A stretch of 56,106 bases of DNA from Paenibacillus rubinfantis. GTDB taxonomy: Bacteria > Bacillota > Bacilli > Paenibacillales > Paenibacillaceae. The stretch is from positions 1 through 56,106 of the forward strand of contig NZ_LN909050.1 of NCBI RefSeq assembly GCF_001486505.1. The letters are read 5' to 3'. How positions within the stretch are numbered: the first letter of the stretch is position 1; each line of letters begins with the position of its first letter. Below the pieces are notes generated by a model, which had not been told where the DNA came from, did not search any database, and saw only the letters and a list, made by a program, of their open reading frames with translations. The translations under genes were made by a program, and so were the position numbers. Of the stretch, positions 1-7,995 are shown in pieces.

Positions 1-44
1 CGCCGCCAGCGTTCGTCCTGAGCCAGGATCAAACTCTCCAATAA
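1..44 (-). rRNA. 16S rRNA, 5' end only (partial)
   Basis: The reverse complement contains the universal 16S 5' segment AGAGTTTGATCCTGGCTCAG followed by GACGAACGCTGGCGGCG. Only the first 40 or so nucleotides are present; the gene runs off the left edge. It is the first gene of an rRNA operon transcribed leftward, placed after bofA as rrnA is in Bacillus subtilis. The exact mature 5' end is approximate. Confidence 0.97.
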
Positions 45-171
45 AGTGTTTGACTTGCTCATTTCAAAACTGACGAGATTTAAAATCTCATTTATTACTC
101 ACTCGTTGTTCAGTTTTCAAAGATCAAACGTTATAATTTCGTTATCGCTTCGTTTCAGCAGCGACCTTTAT

Positions 172-201
172 AATATATCACGTCGCCCATTCTTTAGTCA
201 A
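172..201 (-). promoter_or_regulatory. rRNA operon promoter, proximal (P2)
   Basis: On the minus strand TTGACT (196-201) is followed after 18 bp by TATATT (172-177), a good SigA-type promoter upstream of the 16S gene. Together with a second one about 95 bp further upstream it forms the tandem arrangement usual for rRNA operons. Transcription start is inferred, not seen. Confidence 0.6.
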
Positions 202-266
202 GGTCTTTTTTATTGTCACCATCTGGAAGTCCTTGTCCGGCTTGTCCCGCCGGCGAAGCGATTTAT

Positions 267-296
267 AATGTACCACAGAAGAACAAGCGGAGTCAA
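267..296 (-). promoter_or_regulatory. rRNA operon promoter, distal (P1)
   Basis: TTGACT (291-296, minus strand) and TACATT (267-272) are separated by 18 bp. It abuts the stop of the bofA-like gene. The -10 is weaker than that of the proximal promoter. Positions 45-299 hold no gene, only this leader and the 16S pre-sequence. Confidence 0.45.
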
Positions 297-299
297 CCT

Positions 300-563
300 T
301 CAGATCATGGTTAATTTTAGGCTAACCAACAGAGCCACTCCAGGCAGGCCCAGGACCAATACCGTGCTTAACGTAACTGGATTTAAAGGGATATACACTT
401 CGGTTAATAATCCCGAGAAATTGATCACATAGATCCCCAGTGCCGCTAGCACAATATGCAACCCAAACCGAGGAAGCCACACCCACCCGATTTTGCGCGA
501 GAACAAAATATAAAGCAGTAACGCCAACGACACGGCAAGAACGCCGATCAGCACGAGCTTCAT
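300..563 (-). CDS. bofA: BofA-family protein (pro-sigmaK processing inhibitor-like)
   Basis: An 87-residue, almost wholly hydrophobic protein with three predicted membrane segments (about 2-20, 30-50 and 62-82). In Bacillus, BofA sits in the outer forespore membrane and holds the SpoIVFB protease inactive until the sigmaK checkpoint. Assignment rests on size, topology and above all position: last gene of dnaX-yaaK-recR-yaaL-bofA, just before an rRNA operon, exactly as in B. subtilis. The ATG is preceded by GGGAGGG at good spacing. It starts 24 bp after the yaaL stop, so the two are probably cotranscribed. Confidence 0.82.
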   Translation of the reverse strand: MKLVLIGVLAVSLALLLYILFSRKIGWVWLPRFGLHIVLAALGIYVINFSGLLTEVYIPLNPVTLSTVLVLGLPGVALLVSLKLTMI

Positions 564-587
564 TTTTTTACCCTCCCCCCTCTAAAT

Positions 588-878
588 TCATGAACTTTCC
601 CCAAAATAGGATCCGTTGCGAAAGGCGTCCCAATCTACCTGAGCCTGCTTCGCCGCCTTGAGCTGGATCTGGTATCTTCGCTCCGCCGCCTCCAGAGTGT
701 AAATGGCCACATCCACCTCGTCATGTCCCACCGCTTCCTCAAAAGCGATACAGGCCCGCTCCCACTCTCTTAGCGCCTTGATAACTTCCTCGTACAACTC
801 TCGCTTATATTCCAACGCAGCATCTCTTCGAATCAGGTTCGAGCGGCCTTCGCCTCCCCAGGGTTTTAATATCTTCAA
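588..878 (-). CDS. yaaL: YaaL-like protein (DUF2508 family)
   Basis: A 96-residue acidic, helical protein without signal peptide or membrane segment, rich in Glu/Lys/Arg helices with coiled-coil character. Its place between recR and bofA and its size match B. subtilis YaaL (DUF2508), whose biochemical role is unknown. The start is TTG at 878, supported by GGAGG 8 bp upstream. The recR terminator-like hairpin lies just before it, so it may have its own promoter. No function is inferred beyond synteny. Confidence 0.8.
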   Translation of the reverse strand: MKILKPWGGEGRSNLIRRDAALEYKRELYEEVIKALREWERACIAFEEAVGHDEVDVAIYTLEAAERRYQIQLKAAKQAQVDWDAFRNGSYFGESS

Positions 879-954
879 GCCTGTCGCCTCCCCATCCGGT
901 TTTATTTCATGTTTATCGGGAGAGGGACAAACTTAGAACCGCAAAAACGGCAAA

Positions 955-1003
955 CAAAAAGAACTTTAAACCCAAGCAAAAGCGCTGGGCCTAAAGTTCT
1001 TTG
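955..1003 (-). terminator. Rho-independent terminator after recR
   Basis: Inverted repeat built on AAGAACTTTA / TAAAGTTCTT with an inner CCCA/TGGG pairing, followed on the minus strand by a T run. It lies between the recR stop and yaaL. Confidence 0.8.
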
Positions 1004-1027
1004 GTATCCAAACGATAAGAAAAAAAT

Positions 1028-1627
1028 CTAATTTAGTTCTCGACGCCCTTCCAGCGCCTTGGATAGTGTCACTTCATCCGCATACTCCAGGTCGCCGCCA
1101 ACCGGCAGCCCGTGCGCAATCCGGGTGACGCGAATATCAAAAGGCTTCACAAGACGGGAAATATACATGGCGGTTGCCTCCCCCTCAATGTTCGGGTTGG
1201 TGGCCAGGATCAGCTCCTTCACCCGTTCATCGCTCAACCGGTTCAGCAGCTCCTTGAGCCGGATATCATCCGGTCCCAAGCCTTCCATCGGCGAGATAGC
1301 CCCTTGCAGCACATGATAGTATCCATCGAACTCCTTCGTCCGCTCCATCGCCACCAAATCCTTGGACTCCTGTACAACGCAAATAACGGAAGCGTCGCGA
1401 GTCTTGTCCTGACAAATTCGGCAGGGGTCCGTATCCGTGATGTTGCAGCAGACGGAGCAGTAATGGAGGTTACGCTTCACGCTTACCAGCGCTTTGGCGA
1501 AATCGATGACGTCATCTTCCTTCATGCGCAGCACGTGAAAAGCCAGTCTGGCCGCCGTCTTTGGCCCGATACCGGGCAAATGGGTAAAAGCATCGATCAG
1601 CTTCGCGATCGGTTCGGGATAATACAA
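1028..1627 (-). CDS. recR: Recombination mediator protein RecR
   Basis: A 199-residue RecR, the usual family length. It acts with RecO (and RecF) to load RecA on SSB-coated single-stranded DNA. Seen: N-terminal helix-hairpin-helix ([15 protein letters not shown], about residues 18-32), a four-cysteine zinc finger (C-x2-C ... C-x2-C, about 57-72), then a TOPRIM domain with the [12 protein letters not shown] segment and a C-terminal Walker B-like [17 protein letters not shown]. Start is TTG at 1627, with GGAG 9 bp upstream. It follows yaaK by 28 bp; dnaX-yaaK-recR is a conserved operon. Confidence 0.97.
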   Translation of the reverse strand: MYYPEPIAKLIDAFTHLPGIGPKTAARLAFHVLRMKEDDVIDFAKALVSVKRNLHYCSVCCNITDTDPCRICQDKTRDASVICVVQESKDLVAMERTKEFDGYYHVLQGAISPMEGLGPDDIRLKELLNRLSDERVKELILATNPNIEGEATAMYISRLVKPFDIRVTRIAHGLPVGGDLEYADEVTLSKALEGRRELN

Positions 1628-1654
1628 TGGGGCCTTCTCCTTCAGTTTGTAAAA

Positions 1655-1966
1655 TTAGAACAGGCCAGGAATTTTCATTCCGCCCGTAAACTTGCCCATG
1701 TCCTGGTTCGCCAGTTCTTCGGCTTTCGTCAAAGCGTCATTGACCGCTGTGAGCACCAAATCCTGCAGCATTTCCACGTCGTCCGGATCCACCGCTTCCG
1801 GTTTAATGTTCAGGGCCAGTACTTTTTTATGCCCGTTCACTTGGACCGTAACGACACCGCCGCCTGCGCTGCCTTCGACGGTTTTACTCGCAAGTTCTTC
1901 CTGCGCTTTCAGCATTTGCTCCTGCATTTTTTTCACTTGCTTCATCATTTGGTTCATATTGTTCAC
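1655..1966 (-). CDS. yaaK: YbaB/EbfC family nucleoid-associated protein
   Basis: About 103 residues, Met/Gln/Lys-rich N-terminal helix ([16 protein letters not shown]) and the family pattern [19 protein letters not shown] followed by [19 protein letters not shown], ending GMKIPGLF. EbfC/YbaB proteins are dimeric DNA-binding proteins that coat DNA; the gene is nearly always between dnaX and recR, as here. I take the GTG at 1966 (AAC AAT ATG next) because the GTG at 1975 would overlap the Shine-Dalgarno AAGGAG; the exact start is uncertain by three codons. Confidence 0.94.
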   Translation of the reverse strand: MNNMNQMMKQVKKMQEQMLKAQEELASKTVEGSAGGGVVTVQVNGHKKVLALNIKPEAVDPDDVEMLQDLVLTAVNDALTKAEELANQDMGKFTGGMKIPGLF

Positions 1967-2064
1967 GTTGATCACATCTCCTTAAGTTAGTCTGCATGTA
2001 CGTCATGCGTTATATAGAAAAAACATAACCCCATTATTACGGTCTATACCTAGCCGGTGTTTAG

Positions 2065-3831
2065 TTATTCCTTGATGACGACCAGGTCATCCCCGAAAAT
2101 ATTCAACGCTTCGTCCACCCAAGGCTCTTTACCGGATCCGCCATCCTCTGGCGGAGGCTCCAGCTCGAACGGTTCGCCGCCGGGACGTTCACCCGCGCCT
2201 TGCAGCGCATCGGTCCAATCCTTCAGCATCATCGTGACCAAATGGTACGGTTTGCCCAATTGGCGCTCTATAACCGTTTCAATCACCTGCTTGTTAGCCG
2301 GCTTCTCGGTGGTCTCGCGGTGAATGTCGTTTTTGAATGCGACAAGCACGTTCTCCTCCGATACCGAAACAGGCTCCCCGTTCACAAACCACGCATGAAT
2401 CGTAATTTTAGCATCCTTAACGGCCTGGAGTACTTGGTTCCATTTCTGCTGGATATCCATGAACTCTGGACTGTTACGGTTCGCAAGATATTGATCCATT
2501 CCAGCTGGAATTTTGGCCTTCGAGGCCACGCGTGGTGCGGGGCTTCGCGAAGGGCGATTCCCTCCCGCCGCCGTGCCTCCCGAAGCGGATCCACCTGCGG
2601 CAAGCCCGCCCTGCAGCGCACGATCCAGCTTCGCCTCCATTTCCGCCAGCTGACGGCGGAGTTGTTGGACCTCGGAAGCATCGGCAGTCGCCCCGGCCCC
2701 CGTTCCCGCACTGCGGGTCAAAGCCGGTTGCTCAACGGCGCCCTCTCCTCCAAACGTGCAGATCTTTAACAAAGCGACCTCGAACAGCGTTTGTGGTTGG
2801 ACAGCGTATTTCATTTCCGTCTGATAGTGGTTTAGCGTATCGATGATGCGGAACAGTTGGGGTTTCGTAAAGCCCTCGGCAATCTCCGCAAAATCCTGGG
2901 GATCCAGCACGCGCTCCGTCAACTTGTCCGCCTTCGGTACCATCTTCACCATCAGCAAATCACGGAAATAGTACAGCAGGTTCTCCATGCATTTGTCCGC
3001 GCTTTTGCCTTCCTGCATAAAGCCATCGATCATCTGCAGCATGCCGCCGATATCGCCGGCCAGCAGTGTCTTGGCCAGTTCTGCGAACTGCCGTGAGGCG
3101 ATGCCGCCGGTCATGTCTAGGACCTGTTGGTACGAGACCTTGCGCCCGGAGAAGGAGGCGATTTGATCCAAAATGCTTAAGGCGTCACGCATGCCGCCGT
3201 CGGACAATCTGGCGATATACTCGATCGCTTCCTTCTCCGCCTCGATACCTTCCTGCTCGCAGATCACCCGCAAGCGCTCGCTTTGCTCCTCCAGCGATAC
3301 GCGGCGGAAGTCAAAGCGCTGACACCGCGAGATGACGGTAGCTGGTAAACGATGCGGTTCGGTAGTCGCTAATATAAACATCACATGCGGAGGCGGTTCC
3401 TCCAATGTTTTTAAGAGCGCGTTGAAAGCTTCCGTGGTCAGCATGTGGACTTCATCGATGATATAAACCTTCTGCCGCACTTCCGTAGGGGCATATTTAA
3501 CTTTCTCCCGCAGATCGCGGATCTCCTCAACCCCCCGGTTGGAAGCGGCGTCAATCTCAAGTACATCCATGACGGCGCCAGCCGTGATCCTCCGGCACGC
3601 ATCGCATTCGTTGCACGGTTCTGCCGCAGGTCCCTTTTCACAGTTTACGGCTTTGGCTAAAATTTTCGCGGCACTGGTTTTTCCGGTTCCCCGCGGACCG
3701 CTGAACAGATAGGCATGCGACAGCCGCTGTTCGCGAATCGCATTCTGCAACGTGCGGATGATATGCTGCTGCCCCACCATGTCTTGAAACGACTGCGGCC
3801 GCCAAGCCCGGTACAGCGCAATATGCTCCAT
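2065..3831 (-). CDS. dnaX: DNA polymerase III subunit tau (gamma/tau)
   Basis: 588-residue clamp-loader ATPase. Seen: Walker A GPRGTGKTSAAK (residues 45-56), zinc-binding cysteines at about 64, 73, 76 and 79, Walker B DEVH (126-129), and the SRC arginine-finger motif (168-170). The middle is a Ser/Gly/Ala-rich linker (about 385-440), followed by a tau C-terminal domain that would contact the replicative polymerase. I see no slippery A/T run in the linker of the kind that gives gamma in E. coli. The start MEHIALYRAW at 3831 has GAGGTG upstream; a longer in-frame reading exists but lacks this. The SRP RNA gene is immediately upstream. Confidence 0.97.
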   Translation of the reverse strand: MEHIALYRAWRPQSFQDMVGQQHIIRTLQNAIREQRLSHAYLFSGPRGTGKTSAAKILAKAVNCEKGPAAEPCNECDACRRITAGAVMDVLEIDAASNRGVEEIRDLREKVKYAPTEVRQKVYIIDEVHMLTTEAFNALLKTLEEPPPHVMFILATTEPHRLPATVISRCQRFDFRRVSLEEQSERLRVICEQEGIEAEKEAIEYIARLSDGGMRDALSILDQIASFSGRKVSYQQVLDMTGGIASRQFAELAKTLLAGDIGGMLQMIDGFMQEGKSADKCMENLLYYFRDLLMVKMVPKADKLTERVLDPQDFAEIAEGFTKPQLFRIIDTLNHYQTEMKYAVQPQTLFEVALLKICTFGGEGAVEQPALTRSAGTGAGATADASEVQQLRRQLAEMEAKLDRALQGGLAAGGSASGGTAAGGNRPSRSPAPRVASKAKIPAGMDQYLANRNSPEFMDIQQKWNQVLQAVKDAKITIHAWFVNGEPVSVSEENVLVAFKNDIHRETTEKPANKQVIETVIERQLGKPYHLVTMMLKDWTDALQGAGERPGGEPFELEPPPEDGGSGKEPWVDEALNIFGDDLVVIKE

Positions 3832-3907
3832 TATGCGGCACCTCTTTCTTTCCTTCAAACGACGGTTGTCGTTTCCTTATTATACTATAGCCATTTGCTC
3901 TATGTAC

Positions 3908-3939
3908 AAAAAAAACACCCCTGTCCGCAGACAAAGATG
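3908..3939 (-). terminator. SRP RNA terminator
   Basis: On the minus strand CATCTTTGTC-TGC-GGACAGGGGTG can pair throughout (some G-U pairs) and is followed by eight T residues. It lies directly after the SRP RNA 3' end and before dnaX. Confidence 0.85.
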
Positions 3940-3956
3940 TATTCTTATCAAGTATT

Positions 3957-4226
3957 CACCGTGCACCTGTTATTGATCGTTGCGATCCGAGCGGCACCTT
4001 TACGGCATGACTCGGGACAGGCTGCCCTCCGGCACAGGAGTAATACTGCTTATGGCTGCTTCCTTCCGGACCTGACCAGGTTCGCAGGTACTCCTTGCGG
4101 AGGACCCGTCCGTCAACATCTGCCGTAAAGACCGGCCTCACATCGACAAGACCTCTAACAGGACTTCAACCTCGCTATAGCGGATTGCGAGTTACAGGGC
4201 ACCGCTACCTCCCCATCTAGCACGGT
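3957..4226 (-). ncRNA. scr: Signal recognition particle RNA (long, 6S/scRNA type)
   Basis: About 270 nt. The minus strand has the 5' element CCGTGCTAG...GGGGAGGTAGCGGTGCCCTGTA of Bacillus scRNA, the SRP54-binding helix-8 core GGTCAGGTCCGGAAGGAAGC with AGCA loop context, and a 3' TGCACGGT that pairs with the 5' CCGTGC. This is the long Gram-positive form with an Alu domain. The RNA is bound by Ffh and, in Bacillus, HBsu, and targets membrane proteins. scr directly upstream of dnaX is the B. subtilis order. Ends are inferred from the promoter and terminator. Confidence 0.97.
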
Positions 4227-4233
4227 GAAACTA

Positions 4234-4262
4234 AGTATAGCTCATGCCTGTACAAAATGCAA
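4234..4262 (-). promoter_or_regulatory. SigA promoter of SRP RNA
   Basis: TTGCAT (4257-4262, minus strand), a 17-bp spacer, and TATACT (4234-4239). The predicted start about 7 bp downstream falls at the inferred RNA 5' end, ACCGTG at 4226. Confidence 0.8.
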
Positions 4263-4279
4263 CCGGAGGGAAGAAGTTG

Positions 4280-4640
4280 GCTGGGGTGGCTCATTTGAGC
4301 TAGTTGGTGTCTGGTTTGTACTTAATCAGCGCTTGGTCGGTGACTGGTAGGTGCTTTGTAAGTGCTAGTGTCTGGTCGCTGACTGGTGGGCACGATTGGT
4401 GCTTGGTCGTGTCTGGTCGGCGCGGTCGGCGTCAAGTATCTTTTCCCGATCCACATCTGTTCATTCTCGTTCTATTCCTGCTTAGTGCCTGTTCGTTTCC
4501 CGTTCTCCCCCTGCTCAGTGCGCGTGTCCTCGTTCTGTTCTCTTTCTGCCCTCTTCCTGTTTTGCGCCTGTTCCATATCCGATCAATGCCTAGTCTATGC
4601 CATGGCTATCACTAATTTGTGCCTCTCCCACACCATGCAA
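4280..4640. other. Intergenic low-complexity region (TGGT/CTGGT-rich)
   Basis: Between the SRP RNA promoter and the secreted GH18-like gene. Positions about 4290-4430 consist of degenerate copies of a TGGTCGGTGACTGGT-like unit, strongly G/T-biased on the plus strand; 4440-4600 is C/T-rich (CTGTTC, TTCCTG). Open frames here have skewed composition and no ribosome binding site, so I do not call a gene. Probably decayed or repeat-expanded sequence. Confidence 0.5.
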
Positions 4641-4706
4641 CTCTAGTTCTAGTTTGATATATTAATAGAATAGAACACAGAGTATTAAGTATGAGAGGAG
4701 AAACAA

Positions 4707-5963
4707 ATGAGATCCATTGGGAAACTCTTGCTGGTCGCCACCCTTTTCGCCGGTAGCTTGGTGGGAATGCAGCCGTCTCGGGCCGAGGCAGCAGCATCGG
4801 TGCAGATTCTGCTGGACGGATATCCGCTGGCCTTTTCGGGCGAACCGATGATTGTGAACGGCACAACGCTGGTTCCGTTCCGCTCCATATCCGAAGCGTT
4901 GGGGATTACGGTCACCTGGAACCAAACCTCCAAAACGATCACCGCCGTCAAAGGCACAGGGGCCGAAGCGATCCACGTACAATTAACGCTAAATAGCAAA
5001 ACAGCGAAAGTGAACAACACTTCCGTTCCATTGGCGGTGGCCCCTCGGTCTGTCGAAGGGAATACGCTGATTCCGCTCAGCTTCTTCAGCCAACAGTTCG
5101 GGGCTCAGGTCGGGTGGGATCAAGCATCGCGGACGGTATCCATCGCCTCCCCGCAGGAACGGATGTATACGCTGGGCTTCTACGCCTTTGCCTCCTTCTC
5201 GGAGGTCGGGGCCGTTCCTAGTCTGGACGCCGTCGCTTTCGGCTGGAGCCGCATCGACGAGAACGGGAAGTTCACGCAAACAGGCGATCTGTTCAGACTG
5301 CCGCAACCTGCTGGGGAAGTTACTGCGGACAGCCTCGTGAACGACGCGGCCTCCGCCCGAACCTTACCGTATCTGATGGTCTACTCCAGCGACGTAAAGG
5401 GCGAACTCACCAAAATCGTCGAGGACCCAGACCTACGGCAGCAGGCGATCACCGATATGATCAACGCGGCAAAGGAGAAGGCGTTTCAAGGTATTATGCT
5501 GGATTTCGAAGGGCTTGGCTTAACGACGGAGAAAACAGCAACGCGGCAGGCTTTTAACAATTTCGTTAAGGAATTGTCGAAACAAACCCGGGCGGCAGGT
5601 CTCAAGCTGTCCTTGGCACTGCACCCGCTGAACTCATCCTATCAAGGTTATGACTATAAAACATTGGGAGCCCTGGCAGACGAAATCGTGATCATGGCTT
5701 ACGATTACCTCCCGGGAGACAACAGCGGTCGGCCGCAACCTGCGGATAAAGTGGATGAAGCGATCCGTCTGGCTTTGAAAGAAACCAGTGCCAGCAAGCT
5801 GATCCTCGGTTTAAATCTGGACAGCGAAGATCAGAACACCGTCAAAACGCTGATCGGACTTGCTAAGCGCTATGATCTAAAGGGTATCGCCTTATGGCGG
5901 CTGGGCATTATCAAGAGCGAAGAGTGGACCAGCCTTAAGCAAAGTGTGGAGTTTAAGAAGTAG
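4707..5963 (+). CDS. Secreted copper-amine-oxidase-type domain plus GH18-like (YaaH-like) protein
   Basis: 418 residues. Seen: signal peptide (1-28, SRAEA-A), then two tandem stalk-like repeats of the kind annotated as copper amine oxidase N-terminal domains (NGTTLVPFRSISEALG and GNTLIPLSFFSQQFG, each followed by W-x2-x-S-x-T), about 32-150, then a GH18-type TIM barrel with GIMLDFEGLG, MAYDYLPG and a late GIALWRLG strand. The glutamate in LDFEG is the candidate acid; the full DxxDxDxE motif is not evident. GH18 spore proteins such as YaaH/SleL cut cortex peptidoglycan, and B. subtilis yaaH sits near tadA-scr, so a peptidoglycan or chitin-type substrate is plausible but unproven. GAGGAG supports the start. 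Confidence 0.85.
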   Translation: MRSIGKLLLVATLFAGSLVGMQPSRAEAAASVQILLDGYPLAFSGEPMIVNGTTLVPFRSISEALGITVTWNQTSKTITAVKGTGAEAIHVQLTLNSKTAKVNNTSVPLAVAPRSVEGNTLIPLSFFSQQFGAQVGWDQASRTVSIASPQERMYTLGFYAFASFSEVGAVPSLDAVAFGWSRIDENGKFTQTGDLFRLPQPAGEVTADSLVNDAASARTLPYLMVYSSDVKGELTKIVEDPDLRQQAITDMINAAKEKAFQGIMLDFEGLGLTTEKTATRQAFNNFVKELSKQTRAAGLKLSLALHPLNSSYQGYDYKTLGALADEIVIMAYDYLPGDNSGRPQPADKVDEAIRLALKETSASKLILGLNLDSEDQNTVKTLIGLAKRYDLKGIALWRLGIIKSEEWTSLKQSVEFKK

Positions 5964-5991
5964 AAGAAAGAAGCAGTAAGCTTTCAATAAT

Positions 5992-6058
5992 AAGCGGGTT
6001 GGGGATTTGAGGGCGGACATACCGATGTCGGCCATCGTCTCCGACCTGCTTTTTGTTT
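5992..6058 (+). terminator. Terminator after the GH18-like gene
   Basis: Outer stem AGCGGGTTGGGGA with TCTCCGACCTGCT (G-U pairs) followed by TTTTTG; an inner hairpin CGACAT/ATGTCG type lies within the loop. Confidence 0.65.
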
Positions 6059-6090
6059 GTACGCCCCTCTCCGACCGCTAAGGGACCGGC

Positions 6091-6275
6091 TGAAATGTAA
6101 AAGTGCAGTTCCTTTCGCCAAATTGGCGTGATTTTGCCGGTTCAACTGTAAAAGTGCAGTCTAATTCCGCCTATTGCAGCCAAACCGCCCCTTTTCCACC
6201 TTTCTGAACTGCACTTTTACATCTCATCAAGCAAATTTCCTCATTTTAGCCCGAGTCAACTGCACTTTTACACTT
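6091..6275. repeat. Four-motif intergenic repeat, family A, copy 1
   Basis: Contains four copies of the 16-bp motif (A/C)TGTAAAAGTGCAGT(T/C): direct at 6095-6110 and 6146-6161, inverted at 6207-6222 and 6258-6273. Start-to-start distances are 51, 61 and 51 bp, so the whole is a large broken inverted repeat. A near-identical copy follows 270 bp downstream. Small open frames crossing it have no ribosome binding site and are not called. Confidence 0.92.
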
Positions 6276-6360
6276 GGCGACGGCGAGGGGACCCATCCGG
6301 GGGCGCTAGGAGTCACATGCCTAATTTATTCTTCTCTCTGGTCGGCTAGCAGCGACCGGC

Positions 6361-6545
6361 TGAAATGTAAAAGTGCAGTTCATTTCGCCAAATTGGCGTG
6401 ATTTTGCTGGTTCAACTGTAAAAGTGCAGTCTAATTCCGCCTATTGCAGCCAAACCGCCCCTTTTCCACCTTTCTGAACTGCACTTTTACATTCCATCAA
6501 GCAAATTTCCTCATTTTAGCTCGAATCAACTGCACTTTTACACTT
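6361..6545. repeat. Four-motif intergenic repeat, family A, copy 2
   Basis: Same element as at 6091-6275 with a handful of substitutions. Motifs at 6365-6380, 6416-6431 (direct), 6477-6492 and 6528-6543 (inverted); spacing again 51/61/51. The roughly 85 bp between the copies (6276-6360) is unrelated sequence. Confidence 0.92.
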
Positions 6546-6605
6546 GGCGACGGGATAACGAGAGTTAGCCATGGGACACAGTGGGTTAGCGTCGGGCGAA
6601 GGGGT

Positions 6606-6775
6606 GGCATCCGTGCACCTAGGGACTAGCGACCAGCCAGCAAGGATCAGCACCGAGGTACCGAGAGCTAGCAGGCAGGCAGCAAGGGTCAGCACTGAGG
6701 TACCGAGAGCTAGCGAGCAGGCAGCAGGGGTTAGCACCGAGGCACCCGAGGGTTAGCGGACGGGAAGAAGGTTTG
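6606..6775. repeat. Degenerate 42-bp tandem repeat
   Basis: Units begin at about 6606, 6648, 6690 and 6732; the middle ones share GAGGTACCGAGAGCTAGC and GAGCAGGCAGCA-type blocks. The 42-bp period is divisible by three, so one frame reads as a 14-residue peptide repeat (ISTEVPRAS), but no ribosome binding site or family is visible. The rest of 5964-6909 outside the listed repeats shows nothing recognisable. Confidence 0.75.
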
Positions 6776-6909
6776 GCGTCAGGACTCCTAGGTCTGGCCA
6801 CCGGGCATCAAGGTGGCGCCGAGGCATCAAGGGCTAGTTACGTTGCATCTACTGATGGCCGGCCCCCCCATAAAGTGATGCAAGGGGGTCAAGCCCATAC
6901 GCTCCCCAC

Positions 6910-7590
6910 TCACCAGTCAAACGCCTCCCAATCCCGGCGCACTACCTCATACGTCCGAACCCGGCCCGACTCCCCACTGGAGCGCGGATGCAGCCAGCCC
7001 AGCTGGCCCAGCTGCTGTAAATATCGCACCGCGGTCCGATGATTTACGCCCAGCTGCCTCTCTACATCCTTCGGACGAATGGGTTTGCCTAACTGAACCG
7101 CCTGTAGTAACGTTGATTTCAACGCCAACTTGGGAAGATCCGCCCTTTGTCCAGACACCTCAAATCGGCTCAACAACATCCGAAGCAGCATAATGCAAAC
7201 CTCCGGCTGTCGTTCCACATCGTCATAGGACAAGGAAATGACCCGATAACCCATAGTTTGCAGAAAAACTTCCCTGTTCAACTCCCGGCTATACATCGTG
7301 CGATCCATATCGCGAACATGCGGCCCGAACCCTTTAACCTCAATGATGAGCTTTACAGCTTCCGTTAACCAAGCAAAATCCGCAAAATACGGCCGCCCTC
7401 GCCAATCGGCGATTTCGTATTCCGGATGGAGGTTGTCCAAATTCCCCCGCAAGGGCCACCATACGTTACGCAAAAACAACTGCTCCCCATGCCCATGTCC
7501 TCGCTCCAACCGATCTTTTCGTTCGCCGGAACGACGGTTGCGATGCATGTCCAACCATACCTGATGCACCTGATCAAAGTCCATTGCCAT
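6910..7590 (-). CDS. PD-(D/E)XK-like nuclease-fold protein with C-terminal winged helix
   Basis: 226 residues. The N-terminal half carries a possible restriction-endonuclease-like core: acidic residue in YFADFAW, then the strand LIIEVKG (E-x-K), and a later YRVISLSYDD strand, the layout of small PD-(D/E)XK/DUF559-type proteins. The C-terminal 80 residues (IRPKDVERQLGVNHRTAVRYLQQLGQLGWL) are a helix-turn-helix with recognition helix, so it probably binds DNA. Found between the repeat array and rpmE, with no operon partner. Three in-frame ATGs follow GGGAGG; I use the one at 7590 for spacing (7596 also possible). Function unknown; nuclease activity is inference. Confidence 0.75.
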   Translation of the reverse strand: MAMDFDQVHQVWLDMHRNRRSGERKDRLERGHGHGEQLFLRNVWWPLRGNLDNLHPEYEIADWRGRPYFADFAWLTEAVKLIIEVKGFGPHVRDMDRTMYSRELNREVFLQTMGYRVISLSYDDVERQPEVCIMLLRMLLSRFEVSGQRADLPKLALKSTLLQAVQLGKPIRPKDVERQLGVNHRTAVRYLQQLGQLGWLHPRSSGESGRVRTYEVVRRDWEAFDW

Positions 7591-7624
7591 TCCCATCCCC
7601 CTCCCTCACTTTTACAATGTAAAA

Positions 7625-7668
7625 AAGAAAAAAACGCCTCCGCCCATCATCAGATCGGCAAAGACGTT
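7625..7668 (-). terminator. Terminator after rpmE
   Basis: On the minus strand AACGTCTTTGCC pairs (with G-U) to GGCGGAGGCGTT, followed by a run of seven T residues. Confidence 0.75.
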
Positions 7669-7697
7669 CTTCGTCATTTCGCTTGGAAAAGGGTATC

Positions 7698-7895
7698 TTA
7701 GATACCGTATTTCTTTTTGAATCTATCCACACGTCCACCAGCATCCAGGAATTTCTGCTTCCCGGTGAAGAATGGATGGCAGTTGGAGCAAATTTCAACG
7801 CGCAGGTCTTGTTTCACGGAACCCGTCTCGAACGTGTTACCGCAAGCGCAAGTTACCGTAGTCACGTGATATTTTGGTTGAATTGCTTCTTTCAT
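7698..7895 (-). CDS. rpmE: 50S ribosomal protein L31, zinc-binding form
   Basis: 65 residues. The four metal ligands of the C+ type are present: C16-x-C18 (CAC) and C36-x2-C39 (CSNC), followed by HPFFTGKQK. This form needs zinc; many Firmicutes also keep a zinc-free paralogue (rpmE2/ytiA) under Zur, which is not in this window. Start ATG at 7895 ([10 protein letters not shown]) has GAGGTG at correct spacing; a GTG three codons upstream is less likely. It lies downstream of rho as in B. subtilis, here separated by a radical SAM gene. Confidence 0.97.
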   Translation of the reverse strand: MKEAIQPKYHVTTVTCACGNTFETGSVKQDLRVEICSNCHPFFTGKQKFLDAGGRVDRFKKKYGI

Positions 7896-7995
7896 CACTT
7901 TCACCTCTTTCCGCCCTGAGCCTCAGTCGTGCCCAGAGTTATATGACACACAAACGCATTATAGCACGGGGCAACCTTTCGCGCAATTGCCTGTT

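Noticed and set aside
1112..1990. 292-residue open frame antisense to recR and yaaK
   Set aside because: It mirrors two well-supported genes, has no family motif and no ribosome binding site; codon bias of the true genes explains the open frame.
4304..4646. Open frames of about 100 residues in the low-complexity gap
   Set aside because: Composition follows the TGGT/CTTC repeats, no ribosome binding site, and overlapping frames are equally open.
6174..6629. Two similar 60-75 residue open frames in repeat family A
   Set aside because: They exist because the repeat is duplicated; no ribosome binding site, and the motif pattern explains conservation better than coding.
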